Source: Gordionus sp. m RMFG-2023
Taxonomy: Eukaryota; Nematomorpha; Gordioida; Chordodea; Parachordodidae
Direction: 5' to 3'
Length of the DNA: 64,000 nt
Assembly: GCF_954871325.1 (NCBI RefSeq)
Contig: NC_088775.1
Location: 91,828,805-91,892,804, forward strand
Shown piece after piece: positions 31,554 through 45,519 of the stretch. The notes under the pieces were generated by a model that was given only the letters and a program-made list of their open reading frames with translations, was not told where the DNA came from and did no database searches. The position numbers and the translations under genes were made by a program. Within the stretch, counting starts at the first letter, position 1, and every line of letters starts with the position of its first letter.

Positions 31554-33204
31554 TTTTAAAATTAATTTATTTTGACAATTGATATATTTTTCTTGATATC
31601 AATTTTAAACGAACATTTTTCATTTTACATAATTGGTTTGACGATTTATTTATATATTGTTAAAAAAAGATATAAAAAGAAAATTGTTTTTCGTTAAAGG
31701 AGATAAGATATAATTTATAATAATAAAAGAAAAAGAAAAATGTGACTTATTTTATTATTAATATTGTAATAATATAAAAAAAAGAATTAATATTAATTCT
31801 ATGTTAATTTTTCAGTTATGTTTTATCTTATTTTAAAATTACATATTAATAATATATCAATGGTCTATAAAGTCTATTTGGACAATAAATCTTTAAGGTA
31901 AAATGTTAAAATAGAATGAAATTATTTAATAAAAATTAAAATAAATGTTTTAAAATTTTGAATATTATTTATATTAAAAGTTTGTAAAACTAGATATATT
32001 TAGATTCGTCAACAATTGATATAAAAATTTAACTAAATATATTTTATATTTTTAAATAAAATTAAAATATTATAACAAATATAATTTTTAATAAAAATCT
32101 ATAACATTTGTATAAATTAAGTTTAATTATTGTGGTTATACACAATTTTATTTGAGAAAAATGAGGGAATTTACTATTCAATATGTGAGAAATTGCCCCT
32201 TATATAAATAAATGATTATTAAATTAAAGAATATATGCTCAAAACTTATTATTGATAATCAAAGATGAACAATTGTACTCTACTTTTTCTTGATAAACAG
32301 TTTTTATATATATATATAATGGTTTGTCTAAAAATAATATTATATTTTACTATCTCTGTCGATCTTCATTTCTAAATTAAATATAGATATAATATATATA
32401 TAAACGGATTAAGATTTAAGTAATTATTTTATTCAAAAATATATAATTAATATATTAAATTTATTAATTACTGAAAGAATCAAGCCAATTAACTGGAAAA
32501 TAATTAATGTATGTTAGTTTAATAAAAAAATTAGATATAATTTCAAATATCCTGAAAATAGGGTTTACTATGCCAGGATATTTTGTGCATTGAATTTATA
32601 TTATCTGTTACTATTACACCATAATTTAAACAAATTTTCGATTTACATTATATTTTTAAACTCGTATCAAAAAATTACAAATTACACCTCTTATCAAATT
32701 AAGAGATATAGCTTATCCTTTATTCTTTGACGAGCTATTTATTGGAGGCACATTATATTTGATTCATTTTATAAAGAAATATATTTATATATAATTTTAT
32801 TTTTACAATTTTTTTTGTACAATAGTAAATAAATTTATTTATATATCATTCAATTTATATTTTATTAATATTTTGGGATTAATCTCTTTAATTCCCTCCA
32901 TACCAAATAAAGCATTAATGATATTACCTACACATTCCAAATCTTTTTTATAAAAATAATTTATAGAAATTAAATAATTTTTAAGAATATTTTGAACTAT
33001 TCAAATAAAGAAAAAGTAAGTTTTAAACATTAAATTTAAATCCTACATTTTTTAAAAAAGAATGTACAAAACAGAAAAATATTTTGGACATAATTTCAAG
33101 ATAAAATAAAAGGTTTATGTACAAGTAAAGTTTGATCAAATAAACTATTAAATAAAATTTAATAATTATTTAATATAATTAAAGAAATTTTTTAACTCAT
33201 TATA
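31554..33204. other. AT-rich gene desert
   Basis: Extremely AT-rich with homopolymer and dinucleotide runs. No feature supported. Confidence 0.65.
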
Positions 33205-33985
33205 TAATTTTATTTTGATAATATTTATAGTAAAATTTTTTTAAAAAATGATAAAACATTAAAATTAAACAACTATATAATGTAAAAATATATAAAATTG
33301 CTAAATAAAATTATATATTAATAGTATCGAAGGCTCTAAAAAGCGCTTAATTTAATAAAGAAAATAAACCTAAAAAACAAGTATAATTGTGTTTAAAAAT
33401 TTCCAATTGAAGTTTTTGTTTAAGAAATAAGGATTTGCGATTTTCATTTGTTATGCTAAAAATTTGCGTGATAAAGTTTTTAAAAAAATATATGTTGACT
33501 GTGACGCAATGGCTTAACCAACACCCCCTGATCCAATATGAAATCCCTTATTTGGGATGCAGCCTGGATATCATCCTTTCTTCATCAATTAATACAAACC
33601 CTCTTACTTGTCGGGAAAATAAAAAAATTAATAAATATTCAAAATTAAATAACTTTATATTTCAGTCAATAGTCATTTCAACTAATGGCAATTTTTCACA
33701 GTCTACATATATTTTTTAAAAATTTAACACGAAATTTTTTTAGCATACAAACGAAACGAATTCTTCGCAAAAACATCAATTGAAAAATTTTGTAACACAA
33801 TTATACCTGTTTTTTAGGTACTTCATTAGTAAATTAAGCTTTTTTTAGAGCCTTCGATACTATTAATATATATTTTTATTTAGTAATTTTATATATTTTT
33901 ACATATTTTTATATAGTTGTTTTAATATTTTAGTTTTTTATCATTTTTTTTTTAAAAATTATACCAATATCAATATTATTAAAGA
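33205..33985. mobile_element. Foldback/MITE-like element with about 200-bp inverted repeats
   Basis: The left arm (about 33205-33425) and right arm (about 33757-33985) are imperfect inverses. Examples are AGTATCGAAGGCTCTAAAAA against TTTTTAGAGCCTTCGATACT, and AACAAGTATAATTGTGTT against AACACAATTATACCTGTT. The arms fade into AT-rich DNA, so ends and TSD are unclear. The 330-bp centre is distinctly less AT-rich. Confidence 0.75.
33435..33719 (+). other. Open frame in the loop of the foldback element, possibly captured sequence
   Basis: 94 codons. The middle part (TVTQWLNQHPLIQY, EIPYLGCSLDIILSSS) has protein-like composition, while both ends are Lys/Asn/Ile-rich filler. No family is recognised, and the opposite strand is also partly open across the same block. 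It could be a fragment of a gene carried by the element. Confidence 0.25.
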
Positions 33986-36364
33986 AATTAATATGAAAAA
34001 TTGTGTGTATAAATTTATAATAATGTCGTATTTTTTTTTACCCGCTAGTTTACATTTCACTAATAGATAATAAATATTTTAGATTTATTAAAATTGCGAG
34101 GTAAGCGGTATCATGTTATAAAATAAATATAATCTTAATTAGTATTTTTCAAAGAAACAAATCTGGTAGATTGGTAAGGGCTTAATGTGATGTAATATTA
34201 CACTTTCAATATTTTATATAATTTATTTAGAAAAAGAGAAAATGATTTCAAAGGTAAACAACAAAATTCTTTCATTGAAGAATCTTTCTTTATCTGATAC
34301 CTCTTTTTTTCATTATCTGGCATGATTTGAATTTAGAATATATATATATATAGATATATAGCTATTATTTGGTTCCAAAATTGGAATATATTTTATAAAA
34401 GAAAAACTCGGAACAAATATTAGTCTTTTTTGGAATTATATATGTACCCGACACGTCAAAACTTCAAAATCAATTTATTTTTAATTAATTATAAAAAAAA
34501 ACAGAAAAATTTTGTTATTTTAATTTTGTACAGAAAATCTTATTATTTACCCCCTTTAAAATATTTATAATATAAATGACTAAATAAAATAATATATTTT
34601 ATTTTGTTAGGTAGATAATGTAATAAATGTTAAGATTTTTTTAAGATTATAATATGTTTTTCCATTTTTATTTATAAAATTTATAATGGAATTTAAATCA
34701 AATTTTTTTGCTTTTTCTTTTTTAACATTTAGTATTATTATATGATTTAACCGTTGTTGTTTCATGGTAGAACGTTAGATTTAAGATGTGTTAGTCCTAA
34801 AAACAATCGTTCTGCAAAAGAATCTATGGGAATTATTAATAACATCTTAATAAATCGTGCATAATAATTTTTTAACTTACTTAATTTTTAAAGAAAGATA
34901 ATGTATATGTCTATAATATTTATTAACTGACCCGAATTGATGATGTGATAAATTCGGGCTTCTTCGAACCCTAAAGTCTTTTTTTTCTGTCGATTAAAAT
35001 AAGGCTCCTCTAAATATATTTCTTTAGCTTTAAATTAAATTCTCCCCAATACTTATCAAAACAGTCACAAGAATTTTGATCTAAATTTCTATTATATTTA
35101 ACATTCTGAAAATATAATTAATACCTTTGGATTTTAGCATTTAAAACTTATACTCTCTCAAATATTACATTTTTAAGAAATAAAAATTTGTCAAAAAACT
35201 TATTTCTATATAATAGATTTTGACTTATAAACTGAATTATCATTTTCATCTTAAATAGAACGAAATACGCATTTGTTAAGGAGAATATCGAACAAATAAT
35301 AAATCTTTTATTGATACTATTAATTGTGAATTTCCTATAGTATTAAAGGAATCTTGTATTAAAAGATTTAATACTTGCACAATTTACATAGATTTCTCTA
35401 GATTTTTCATTATGAGGACACGTTTGTAAACCATATATCTATTGATAATGTTATTCTATCATAACATTAGCCACTGCATTTTATGATGTCTAAGGAATGT
35501 CTAAGTAAATATATGTTTGATTTTGATGTATAAATATCTGAATATGTTTCCAATAATTAATAAAATACTAAGAATATTTTATTATTATCCTCATTCATAT
35601 ATGAAAACATATCCAACGCGGCTCTTTTATAGATATATCCAAGTTTCATCTGCGATTATAGGTTAGAGTGCAGCAGATTTTATAGGTTTCACAAATATCA
35701 TTTGCAGCTCGTAAGACATGGTGAAAATTAGTAGAGCAAATAATAATTTTTTTTAACTTGGATCCAGAAAATAAGTCCTATATAAGGGTTTTATAAGAAT
35801 TAAATCTGTCTAATATATACGTTTTTTTGCCATTTTATATTATTGTGAAAATTTTTCAAAATAATTTTCATCAAATGAAGGGGAAATATCTGATTTACCC
35901 ATCATTCTACTGGTTATCTCCTGATATTTATATGAAATTCATGAATACATATTAAAGTACCATGTCTTATAAAAATCAGTGAAATATGTTCATCCTAATT
36001 TTAAACAAACCACCACTCCCCCAAATAACAAAAGATTTATTACATAAGCACAAAATATTAAAAAAAGTTAAGACATTATTAAATTACAATAGAAAAAATA
36101 AAAAAGATATTCTAAGTTAACAAATAATAGGAGGTTAACTTAAATTATAGTTATTTATAAGTAAAACAAAAATTATATGAATAATATACTTTCAACAATT
36201 ATGAAGTGATGAGAAAAAATACAAAACAAAATGCATGTAGAAAGGCCAAATCATCAGAAAAGATATGAGAGGTATTCAGTTGAATACATGCATAACATGG
36301 AATATCCTATACGATATTCAATATGATAATAAATAGCAAAATTGTAAATATCAGCTATGCTAAC
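33986..36364. other. AT-rich gene desert
   Basis: No gene recognised. A small perfect stem, CCCGAATT with AATTCGGG 12 bases apart, lies at about 34931-34960 and may be a transposon scrap. Confidence 0.6.
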
Positions 36365-37804
36365 CAGGGATGTGAACCCTTCAACAAAAACATGGTCCAG
36401 GTCCTAATTCGGGTACAGTAAAAAAATTTAAAAACCGTTTAGGTTCAAGGTTCTAATCCGAATTCAGGGAACATAAAAAAAAGAATCAAAATAAGACTTT
36501 TTTCATTCATTTATTATTATACTTCAATATATACACATTCATAATTTACAGATAATTTAAAAATGAAATAATTTATATTTAAAATAGTTTATTCAATCGC
36601 ACAATCATAATATATCATCCTTGAGGTTTTCAAGTAAATTGGATAACATATATTTCAAAGATGAAAATCCACATTCTAGGCTAACCGAAAATAGAAATAC
36701 ATAAAATATTGTACTTGTGTCGCCGGTATAGCCATGACGATTTTAGACAAGATATATAATTCTGGAAACATTGAAGAATTTTCTTTACAGAATTTTTAAA
36801 TAATTGTATCCTTATTTATTCTTTAAACTCTGAGAACTTTTCTATTAAAGATGCAATAGACATTTTTTGATCCTCATTTCTATCTGATTCTAATATGATT
36901 TTTCTTTATCTAAAAATAAAAGTTTAAGATCATCAATGTTGCTATAATTTTCATTATTATTATTACGATGTGGCCTCCAATATATTGTAAATAATGGTGT
37001 TTTGCGTATGCCATAAAACTTTAAGATGGTATAGCCATTTATTTTTGCTCAATACTCGATAAAACCTGATATCGAGGGTCTAGATATATTGAGGGGTATA
37101 CAACACTATTTTGCAAATATTGTTGTTCTCGAATTTTTATGTTTTATAATATTTCTTATGAAAAGGACTAGTAAATCTTTCTAAATCTAATCGGCATATA
37201 AACCATATGATAAAAAATTAAGATAAACATAATTTTTGATTGTAATCTTAATGTTGTTATTTTAAAAGAACTAATACACTAGTAAGGTCCTTTATTTGGC
37301 ACCAATCATCCTCCAACAAAATGAATTTACATACTCGTATAATAAAATCATTACAGAAATCTTTCAAACTTAATAATTCTTATAGCATAATACAAATTGA
37401 GAATAAACATGTTGTGCAATCTAATATTAAAATTGACCTTTTCATCGATTTTAATATTCTTACAATTGTGGGGGTTTTTTAATATTTTGCAACATCCCTT
37501 GCTTTATTATTAATAGTTTTAAAGTGATTATTTTTTGGTAATCTTTAATAGTCGATATAATTTACATAATAAAATATAACTACATACACTAAAATAATTT
37601 ATGATATCAACCTCTAAATAAAATGGAAGTCCAGCAAGAAAATTGTAAGAAAAACGCGAAGATAAGTTAACAAAATTAAAAATGTTTTTTATTATTTTAA
37701 AAATTTTTGACACCTATAACCCTTGGACCCTCCTCTTTTAAAAAGTGTTCGGGTTCGGGTAAAGGCATAGAAGCGTTCAGTCTGGGTCTGGGTTAACATC
37801 CTTG
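36365..37804 (-). mobile_element. hAT DNA transposon relic, 1.44 kb, with perfect 8-bp TSD
   Basis: Ends CAGGGATGTGAACCC and GGGTTAACATCCTTG form an imperfect TIR, flanked on both sides by ATGCTAAC (36357-36364 and 37805-37812). Subterminal GGTTC/GGGTC words occur at both ends. The minus strand near 37275-37335 reads CKFILLEDDWCQIKDL then TSVLVLLK, resembling a hAT core segment ending in Trp-x6-Leu. The rest of the interior is AT-rich without an open transposase, so it is nonautonomous. Confidence 0.85.
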
Positions 37805-38689
37805 ATGCTAACGGCAAATGAGTTGTATTAAATAAAAATACAAAAATCTGCTTTCATAATAACAATTACATTGATTTACCAAGTTGCAAAACAGATCTAT
37901 GATTATAAAAGTGAATTCATAATATGGTTTTTTAATTTATTTTATCCATCTTAAAATTAAGGAGAAAATAATTCGTTGTCAAATTTGATGTATCATTCTA
38001 GTAATCATATAAATGCAAATACATAAAAATTACCTAATTAAAAAATATATTGTTAAACATGGATTATTATTTTATTATAATGGTTATTATTTAGCGCGAA
38101 TTTTTGTATCTTACATTCATTAAATTAACATCATTTAAACTAACTTAATTTTTTTATTATTTAATTGTTTTAATAGATTTTTGGTATATATAAAGGATAA
38201 AATTATTATAGTTGTTTCAGTTCTATTAAAAAATGTAAAATTTAAAAAAAAACAAACTTTATATATAATTATATAATATTCAAAATAAATTTGATATTTT
38301 AAACATTGATACTGTAAAAATCAAAATATTAATCCTATATAATGGCTAGGCTATATTTTTTAATTTTACAGAATTTCATTTATTTGTAATTTTCTAAATT
38401 TGAGGCTTACCTTGAGTATACAATGTGAAATATTTATTAAAATAAAATCATAAACATAAATTACAAAATCTTTACCTTCTGATGCGATATCTTGTGAAAA
38501 TCATCATTAAAATATTAAAAAATAAATATATAATCACATGATAAAATTCAAATTGGCTTAACATTTATGATTTTTTGGAAAAATGTTTTATAAAACAATA
38601 CTATTGTCTAAATTTGTTGTGACACGGCTTATATATATATTATAGATTCTATACTTACATCATACCTAACATCAAGAACTTGTATATTT

Positions 38690-38830
38690 TGATAAAGTCG
38701 CCCAGGCCGGCAGTTAAAATATTTTTAGGGTCAGGCCTGGCTAAAATTTAATATTAAAAATAATTCCAAAGCCCCCTCCAACCCCCATAATAAGTTTTAA
38801 AAATTTTGGCCAAGCCCAATAAAAACAATT
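38690..38830. repeat. GC-richer transposon remnant
   Basis: Contains GCCCAGGCCGGCAG, GGTCAGGCCTGGC, CCCCCTCCAACCCCC and GGCCAAGCCC in AT-rich DNA, similar in style to the islands at 17395 and 18898. No ends found. Confidence 0.35.
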
Positions 38831-39668
38831 TAATTTATTATATTCAACAAATTTATACAATATTTTAGTGTATTTAGATAATCATTATTTTTATTATATA
38901 TTTATATCAAAATATTATACGTTTTTTATTTTCAAACATTTTTGAGGGCATTTTAAGTTTTTAACCAAGAACATAAACTTTTATAAATAAGATATTATCA
39001 TATATTAAAATGTCCGTTATTATTTAAATAATAATAAATCAGAAATTTATTTTTAGTTTAAAATATTTAAGTGAAATAGAGAGAAAGGGAGATAGGATAT
39101 GATTATCCCGCATAAAAATAATTACGAATATACAAATATTTTGAAGTTAAACCATAATGGTATTTTAATATGATAAAATAATTCCAAAAATGTTTCATAG
39201 AAATATACATAAAAATTTTTAAATACAAATTTTAATTCTAACCACACAGTAAAATTATTTATAAATGTTTCTCTGAATAGATGTGTCGTTGATATTATTT
39301 TTTCGTCAATATTTATGCTAATTTAATATCCTGAAGACAATTTTTATTTATAAATGTGAAGACATGGGGCAGATTTTGAAGGGGTACATATTAGCAATTT
39401 TTAAATAGAGATTTATTTTTAATTAATAAAATCCAGCTATATTAATAAGAAAACCATAAGTGTTTAGGGTCACTGGTAATATGAAGATGGTTGGCTTGTA
39501 TTTTTGTAAACTAAGTGACAGTTTCATTGAAAGTAGGGGATATGTAGTTATATTGTCCATAAAAATTTGTTATAAAAAAATAGATGAACAAGAAAATTCT
39601 TTATTAATTTTTTTTATTAATACAAAATTTAACAATCATAAAACATTTAGGGTACGGTAAATTTTAAC
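38831..39668. other. AT-rich DNA without recognised features
   Basis: The open frame at about 39460-39660 has no motif and AT-driven composition. Confidence 0.6.
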
Positions 39669-39676
39669 CTTTATGT

Positions 39677-40521
39677 CAGGGATCCAAACCGAAACGAATA
39701 TCGGTTCGGTTCAGGTTCAGGTTTGGATAAAAATAACTGTTTAAGGTTCAGGTTCGGTTCGTAAAAAATTAAAATATTGGTTCGGTTCGAACCTCTAAAA
39801 ACCGGTTTGAACACTTTTGTATTCAAACCTACATTCGAATTATGTATAGGGAAAATATTTTTTTATTTTATCATTAATTTAAAAAACACATATAGAAAAC
39901 CTTCATTTTTATTAATTGCACATTATAAAATAACATTATAATAATATATATCAATGATTAATTTAATATGAACAATATTTTCCTTTTTTTAACTTAAATA
40001 TTTTTATTAAGCGCCGCACAATTAATATATTTTTAAAATTCGTCTCACTCGAATAACATCTATAAGGAAATAGCATAAATTTAATTGTTGAAACATCTTT
40101 CCACACTAATTTGGGTGGCCGGCATTGCCAATATGATATCAGGTTTGATGTGTCATTTATAATAATATTTTGGATTTAATTTTTCTCTAAGCATTATAAT
40201 TTATAAGCTTTAAATATTTAAAAAATGTTGTAAAATGACAATATACTAAAGTTTATAAAAATTATGACCGACACTTATCAATCAAGTGTGATTGATGCTA
40301 ATTTTAAAATAATTCGAATATAATTGAAATGAAATCTAATAATAACTTGCATATTATTTTATTTAAAATCATGATACTCGAACCGGTTCAGAGGCATTTG
40401 GAGTGGTTCAGGTTCGGCTGAAATTTTTTTAGCGGTTTAGGTTCGGTACAGGTTCGATAAAAATACCGGTTTTTAGCGGTTTAACGGTTTGGTTCAGGTT
40501 CAGGTTCGGTTTGGATCCTTG
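39677..40521. mobile_element. hAT nonautonomous element, 845 bp, with perfect 8-bp TSD
   Basis: TIRs CAGGGATCCAAACCGAA and (reversed right end) CAAGGATCCAAACCGAA, flanked by CTTTATGT at 39669-39676 and 40522-40529. Both subterminal regions are packed with GGTTCGG and GGTTCAGG words, about six on the left and eight on the right, in the same strand sense. These are likely transposase-binding motifs. The middle is AT-rich and noncoding. Confidence 0.93.
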
Positions 40522-40529
40522 CTTTATGT

Positions 40530-43500
40530 TTACTTTATTTTTAGATTTTATTAATTTTTATATCAAAATCTTAAAAATAACTTAAATACAATCTCAATGT
40601 TAAAAATACTATGTTCATCCATTTTCTTTAGATGCATAATATAAAATAATTTTCAAATTTTTATTTAAATTCTTTTTATTAATTATATCATAATTTAATT
40701 CAATAGTAAAATTGAACATATTTTGCGATTATAAGATTTGTAAAAAAATTACAAATTTTTTAAGCCTTTAATTTGTTATTCATATTAATTAATGCCCAAA
40801 AATTTTATTAAGAAGAAGCATAATACAAATTTTAAATCTAAAATTCAATATTCTTTGGGATTGAGCTAATATTTCAATCTTCTTCGCTATAGTCTAAAAT
40901 GTGTTTAAAATTATGCAAATTAAATATAGCAATTTTTGTAATATTATTAACCATAGTTTTACACCAAGTTTGCATTCAGCTAGTAATGTCTTCTATATTT
41001 TAACATCCTCAGAATAAAAATATGTAAAAAAATAATTAATTTTTTTCTCCCATCAAGATTTAGAATATATTCGGTATGATTCAGCGGTAATAATATTGGC
41101 AGATTTGCACTGTGAATCAAATCTTTTATTCTATTTTTTTTAGGTTGATTTCAGTGAGAAAATCTATAATAAACTCTTTCAAAAATTGATTTATTAGGTG
41201 GGAATTCTTAATTACTAAGAGTGAATAAAATTATCTTATATTTTTGTTTTGTGAAATGACTGGGATAGAAAGATCCCTATATACATTTTTTAAATAAATA
41301 TGAAAAATTAAATATTAGTTTTTTGATATATATTATAGCTTTATAGTGAATATGTTTCTATTGTGGAAAATTTTAAAATGATAGATAAATAAATATAAGG
41401 TCAATAAAAATTTAAAATCTATATTAATACATAGAATAATTTAGTAGCGTATTTATTTCTGCTGTTAACGTGATAAATATATAAAAGGTAGAAATTATTA
41501 TTATAAAATATAAATTAATAAGCATAAAACATAATATTTAAAAAAATGTTTTAGCCGTCATTCTCATTTTTTGGCTTTGGGAAAGGAGGGGGGGGGGTAT
41601 CAGCCACCCCCTCCCCTGCGTATGCGCTTGGGTGTATATATAATTATGAGAATAAAATAAATTTTCAATACATATTAAATATTATTTTAATTATTATTTT
41701 AATAGAAATATATTATAATTTTTATTTTAAACTTTTCTTATTTACTTTATTTGAGCAAATGAATAGGGAAAGACTACTCAGTATATCTTACAACTTATAA
41801 TTTTATCATCAAAAACTGACATAATATAATGCGTTTATAAATATGTTCAATAGAAAATTACTCTTATTTTTTAAATCATTATTTTTAAAATTCTTGAGTT
41901 ATAAAATATAAATAATTACCCATACAAACTACTAAAAATAAATAATTATAGTTGAAATATTTTTTATAAGTGTTATTTTTGGTTAGCTTTTAAACATTCT
42001 AGTTTTACCAAAATTTTTTTATAATATTTTAAATATCTAAATTTTTAATTAATCGAGTATTGATTTAGAAAACTATAAAAAATTTATAGGAACAAGATAT
42101 TAAAATTAAGAATTTTCAGCAAAAATATAATAAATAAAAATGACAAAATCTATGTAAAAATTTATAATCGTTATGTACTTGTTGGGCAGTAAACAACTAT
42201 ACATCATAATAATATTGGTTATAATTACGATATTGAAAAATGAAATAATTAATCTTTTTATGTGCGTATCTACAATTTCTTTCAAATTTTGGTTATAAAA
42301 ATAATATAATTTTCTCTAAAGCTATATTTATTCTACAAGAAATGATGCAAAAACTCAATAAGCACTATATATTCATATTAACTATCAGTTAATTAGAGAC
42401 AATTAATGGTATTCATAATGATTAGCACTACATTATTTTTATGTTATTTCTTTAATCACCATAAAAAATAATATCAAAAAGTAAAAGAGGTTTTATTTGA
42501 TCCATTATTCCATATATTTCTTTAACATTTTATTTTTGTTTATTTTCTACCAAGATTAGAATTTATTAAATTAAATTTTCAAGAATATTTCATATAGATA
42601 AAATATCATTTATGAAAATGCAAAATGGGGTAAAAACAAAGATATTCAAACAATGGTAATCTTTATGAAAAAATTTACAAAGGTAGTAATCAAATAGAGA
42701 TTAAAATTCTTTCTAAAAGGTTCAATAAATATTCCAAAAGCTCAATTTCTTTTTACAAAAAATGAGAATGCGCAAAAAAACATATAAGCATTGCATATTA
42801 TAAAGAAGCTCATATGTAGTGGGGGAATGTTTAAGATTGGATATAAGTATGTTGTCAAAGGTTTTAGTTAGATATTTTAAAGGTGGAATTTTAGATTATG
42901 ATTAGTCAAGGAGTTATTTTAGATTCAACAGGTGTATTTAGATTATTATCATGTTATCAAGAAAATACATTTTTTTTAGTTTTATTTAGAGGTATGTGTT
43001 TTTAATTGGTTTAAATAAAAAGTTAGCCATAACGGTGGCCATAAATATATCCATCATCATGATAGATTTTGTTAAGAACGATTTTTTTTACAAAAAATAT
43101 ATATAATTTATATGCATTAAAAATTATAATTTCTTGATTAAAACTTACATTTATTTTTATACCATTTAAAAAATCTGATTTATATCTCAAATATCATAAA
43201 AAGATATACATGATAAATTAAGGTATCTATAATTGTAATAGAAAATTCTTAACCTAATCCTCTTAGTAATTTGATCAAATGTATTATATTATACCGCTTT
43301 TCATTGTACTTGCTATTTTGTCATTAATTATAAATATTCAAGTAAATTCGAGATTAATTTATTTTATAAATAAATTTACCAAATTTATAATATTGCGATT
43401 CTAAAAATATAAAAATCATATGATATATTTAAGAATATGCTATCTTATGCTTATATTTAAAAAAAATTGCTTATTATATTATAAAGGACGATCGCAAAAT

Positions 43501-44810
43501 AATCACTTGATAAAAAAAATTTATACAGCTAAAAAATTTCTTTACAATTAATCTCACATATATTTGGATTTAGAGCAATAAAGTGTAGCATTAGTTATTA
43601 AAAGTTTATTTTTTAATATTTGCCAGTGAGGCAGAGGATTAATAAAAAAACTCAAACATATTAATTCTATCTTTCATAAAGCAAATTAGTTAGACCTTCC
43701 TTAATATTATTGAAAATAAAATATGTCAAAATTGTCGAAATGAAGAAAATAGTTTTAAGATTTCAAGTTTCATAACAGAATGTAAACAGACAAGAGGAAA
43801 AAAATTGTCGGATAAAAAAAATGCAGAAATGTTAAAAGGGTACGATAAGATTGTGAAAACTTGATAAATCAATTAATCAATAATGAAAAGACGAAAAGGG
43901 CGATATAAATCTTAATTGATAAACATATTGAAAAAAAATTAGCCACATATAAAAAGCAACTCTTAATAATTAAGAAAAATTGAAATAACTAATATAGCTC
44001 AAACAGGGTTTAATTAACAACCAAAATTATTCCCTCATTCCGTCCAAACTTAAATTTGACATTTAAAATTTTTTTGCATTGCCTCTTATTTTTTTAAAGT
44101 GAATTTTGATTTCTTTTAAAAATGAGCCTAGTTATTATTAATAACCGAGATGGAACACTAGAAGAATAGGATTAAAGTATATATTTATTTAAATTTTTGA
44201 CCCCCAGCATCATATTCTCAAAGTAAAAAGATCTGCCTTAAACCCATGTAGGGTTAACAATTACCATTATTCTAAATGATTGAAATGGGAAACCATAATT
44301 AACATAAGCAACTCGCGTCAGGAAATGTTTGACATAGAAAACTATACTTACCACCATCAACTCATGAATATCAATTTTAGCAATTATGAATATAAAATAA
44401 ATAATCATCCAACATATTCAAAATCAGAATTATGACTCGGTATCATAGGCCACATAAAGATATATTTTATGACCGGAAATTTCATAAAATATTCGCCTAA
44501 AATCTATATATATATATACAATAATAATACAATAAAAAAAAATAGTAAATGCAAGATGAAAAAATAATTTAAAACTAGTCCTAAATTCTAATTATATTTT
44601 ATTTATCAATATTAAAATTCTTATTCAATCAGAATATCTTCCAACTTATCGTCGTCAAATTTAAGTGAGAGTAAGTTCGGTTTGGATCACAGTGAGTTAA
44701 ACCAGTTCGGATTAACTGCTCAATTTAGAAAACATCAAACTACGATCAGAGTTCAGAGTTTGTTTTTATAAGCTCCGGTCAAAAGTGCTGTTAGTAAATA
44801 TAATATATAT
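40530..44810. other. AT-rich gene desert
   Basis: No gene recognised. A G10 run lies at 41588-41597 within a short GC patch (to about 41630) that looks like a transposon scrap. Further GC-richer words (GTTCGGTTTGGATCACAG) at 44680-44760 are unexplained. Confidence 0.6.
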
Positions 44811-45413
44811 AGTGAATTCCATATCAAATCAACCAAAAAAAGTCGATTCTCAACCCGACCCTCTTCAATTTTTCTTAAATTTTGCATAATGGTAGTATAA
44901 ACTATAACTAAGAAAAAAATGAAATTTTACCTCCCAACAAGGTTTACTCGCTAAGATATGGGCGTTTAAAGCGCGGAAAAATAGTACATTTTTGACAAAA
45001 TGTGCCTCATTTATTTTCAAATATCTCGAGAAATAATTAAGTTAGAAAAATAATTTAAATTTTATTATGTAGCTTAATAATAGTTCTTTAATATGACATA
45101 AAAATAAATATGATATAAATTTGATGAATGTCCAAAACCGGATGTATAAAACCGGAAATGGCCATAGAAAAAAAAAGGTATTTTTTTTCGAAATTTTTTT
45201 CCGTAGATAGATATAACACTGCTTTATATTTGTGCCAAATTCTAGCCTGGGATGAAAAAGGGTCTAGGAGTTATGACTCTTTATATGGCTTAAATTGATC
45301 AAAAATATCTTCATTTAATGAATACTTATGAAATAATGTTTTTTTTAAAATTATGTCTAAATGATAGGCCCTAACTTTTTTTTATTTTTAATTGTTAACA
45401 TGTTGTGACTGAA
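44811..45413. repeat. Left terminal inverted repeat of the 2.4-kb transposon
   Basis: About 600 bp, inverse of about 46624-47217. It includes the words CCAAAACCGGATGTATAAAA and ATGGCCATAGAAAA. A few substitutions and single-base indels separate the arms, so the insertion is not ancient. Confidence 0.92.
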
Positions 45414-45519
45414 AATTACTTGACAAAATAATTCTAAACCAATTTATAACTTTATTTTTCTGAAATGCATAATTACATATAATATAATAATTCATAATTA
45501 TGTTTACAATATATCATAT

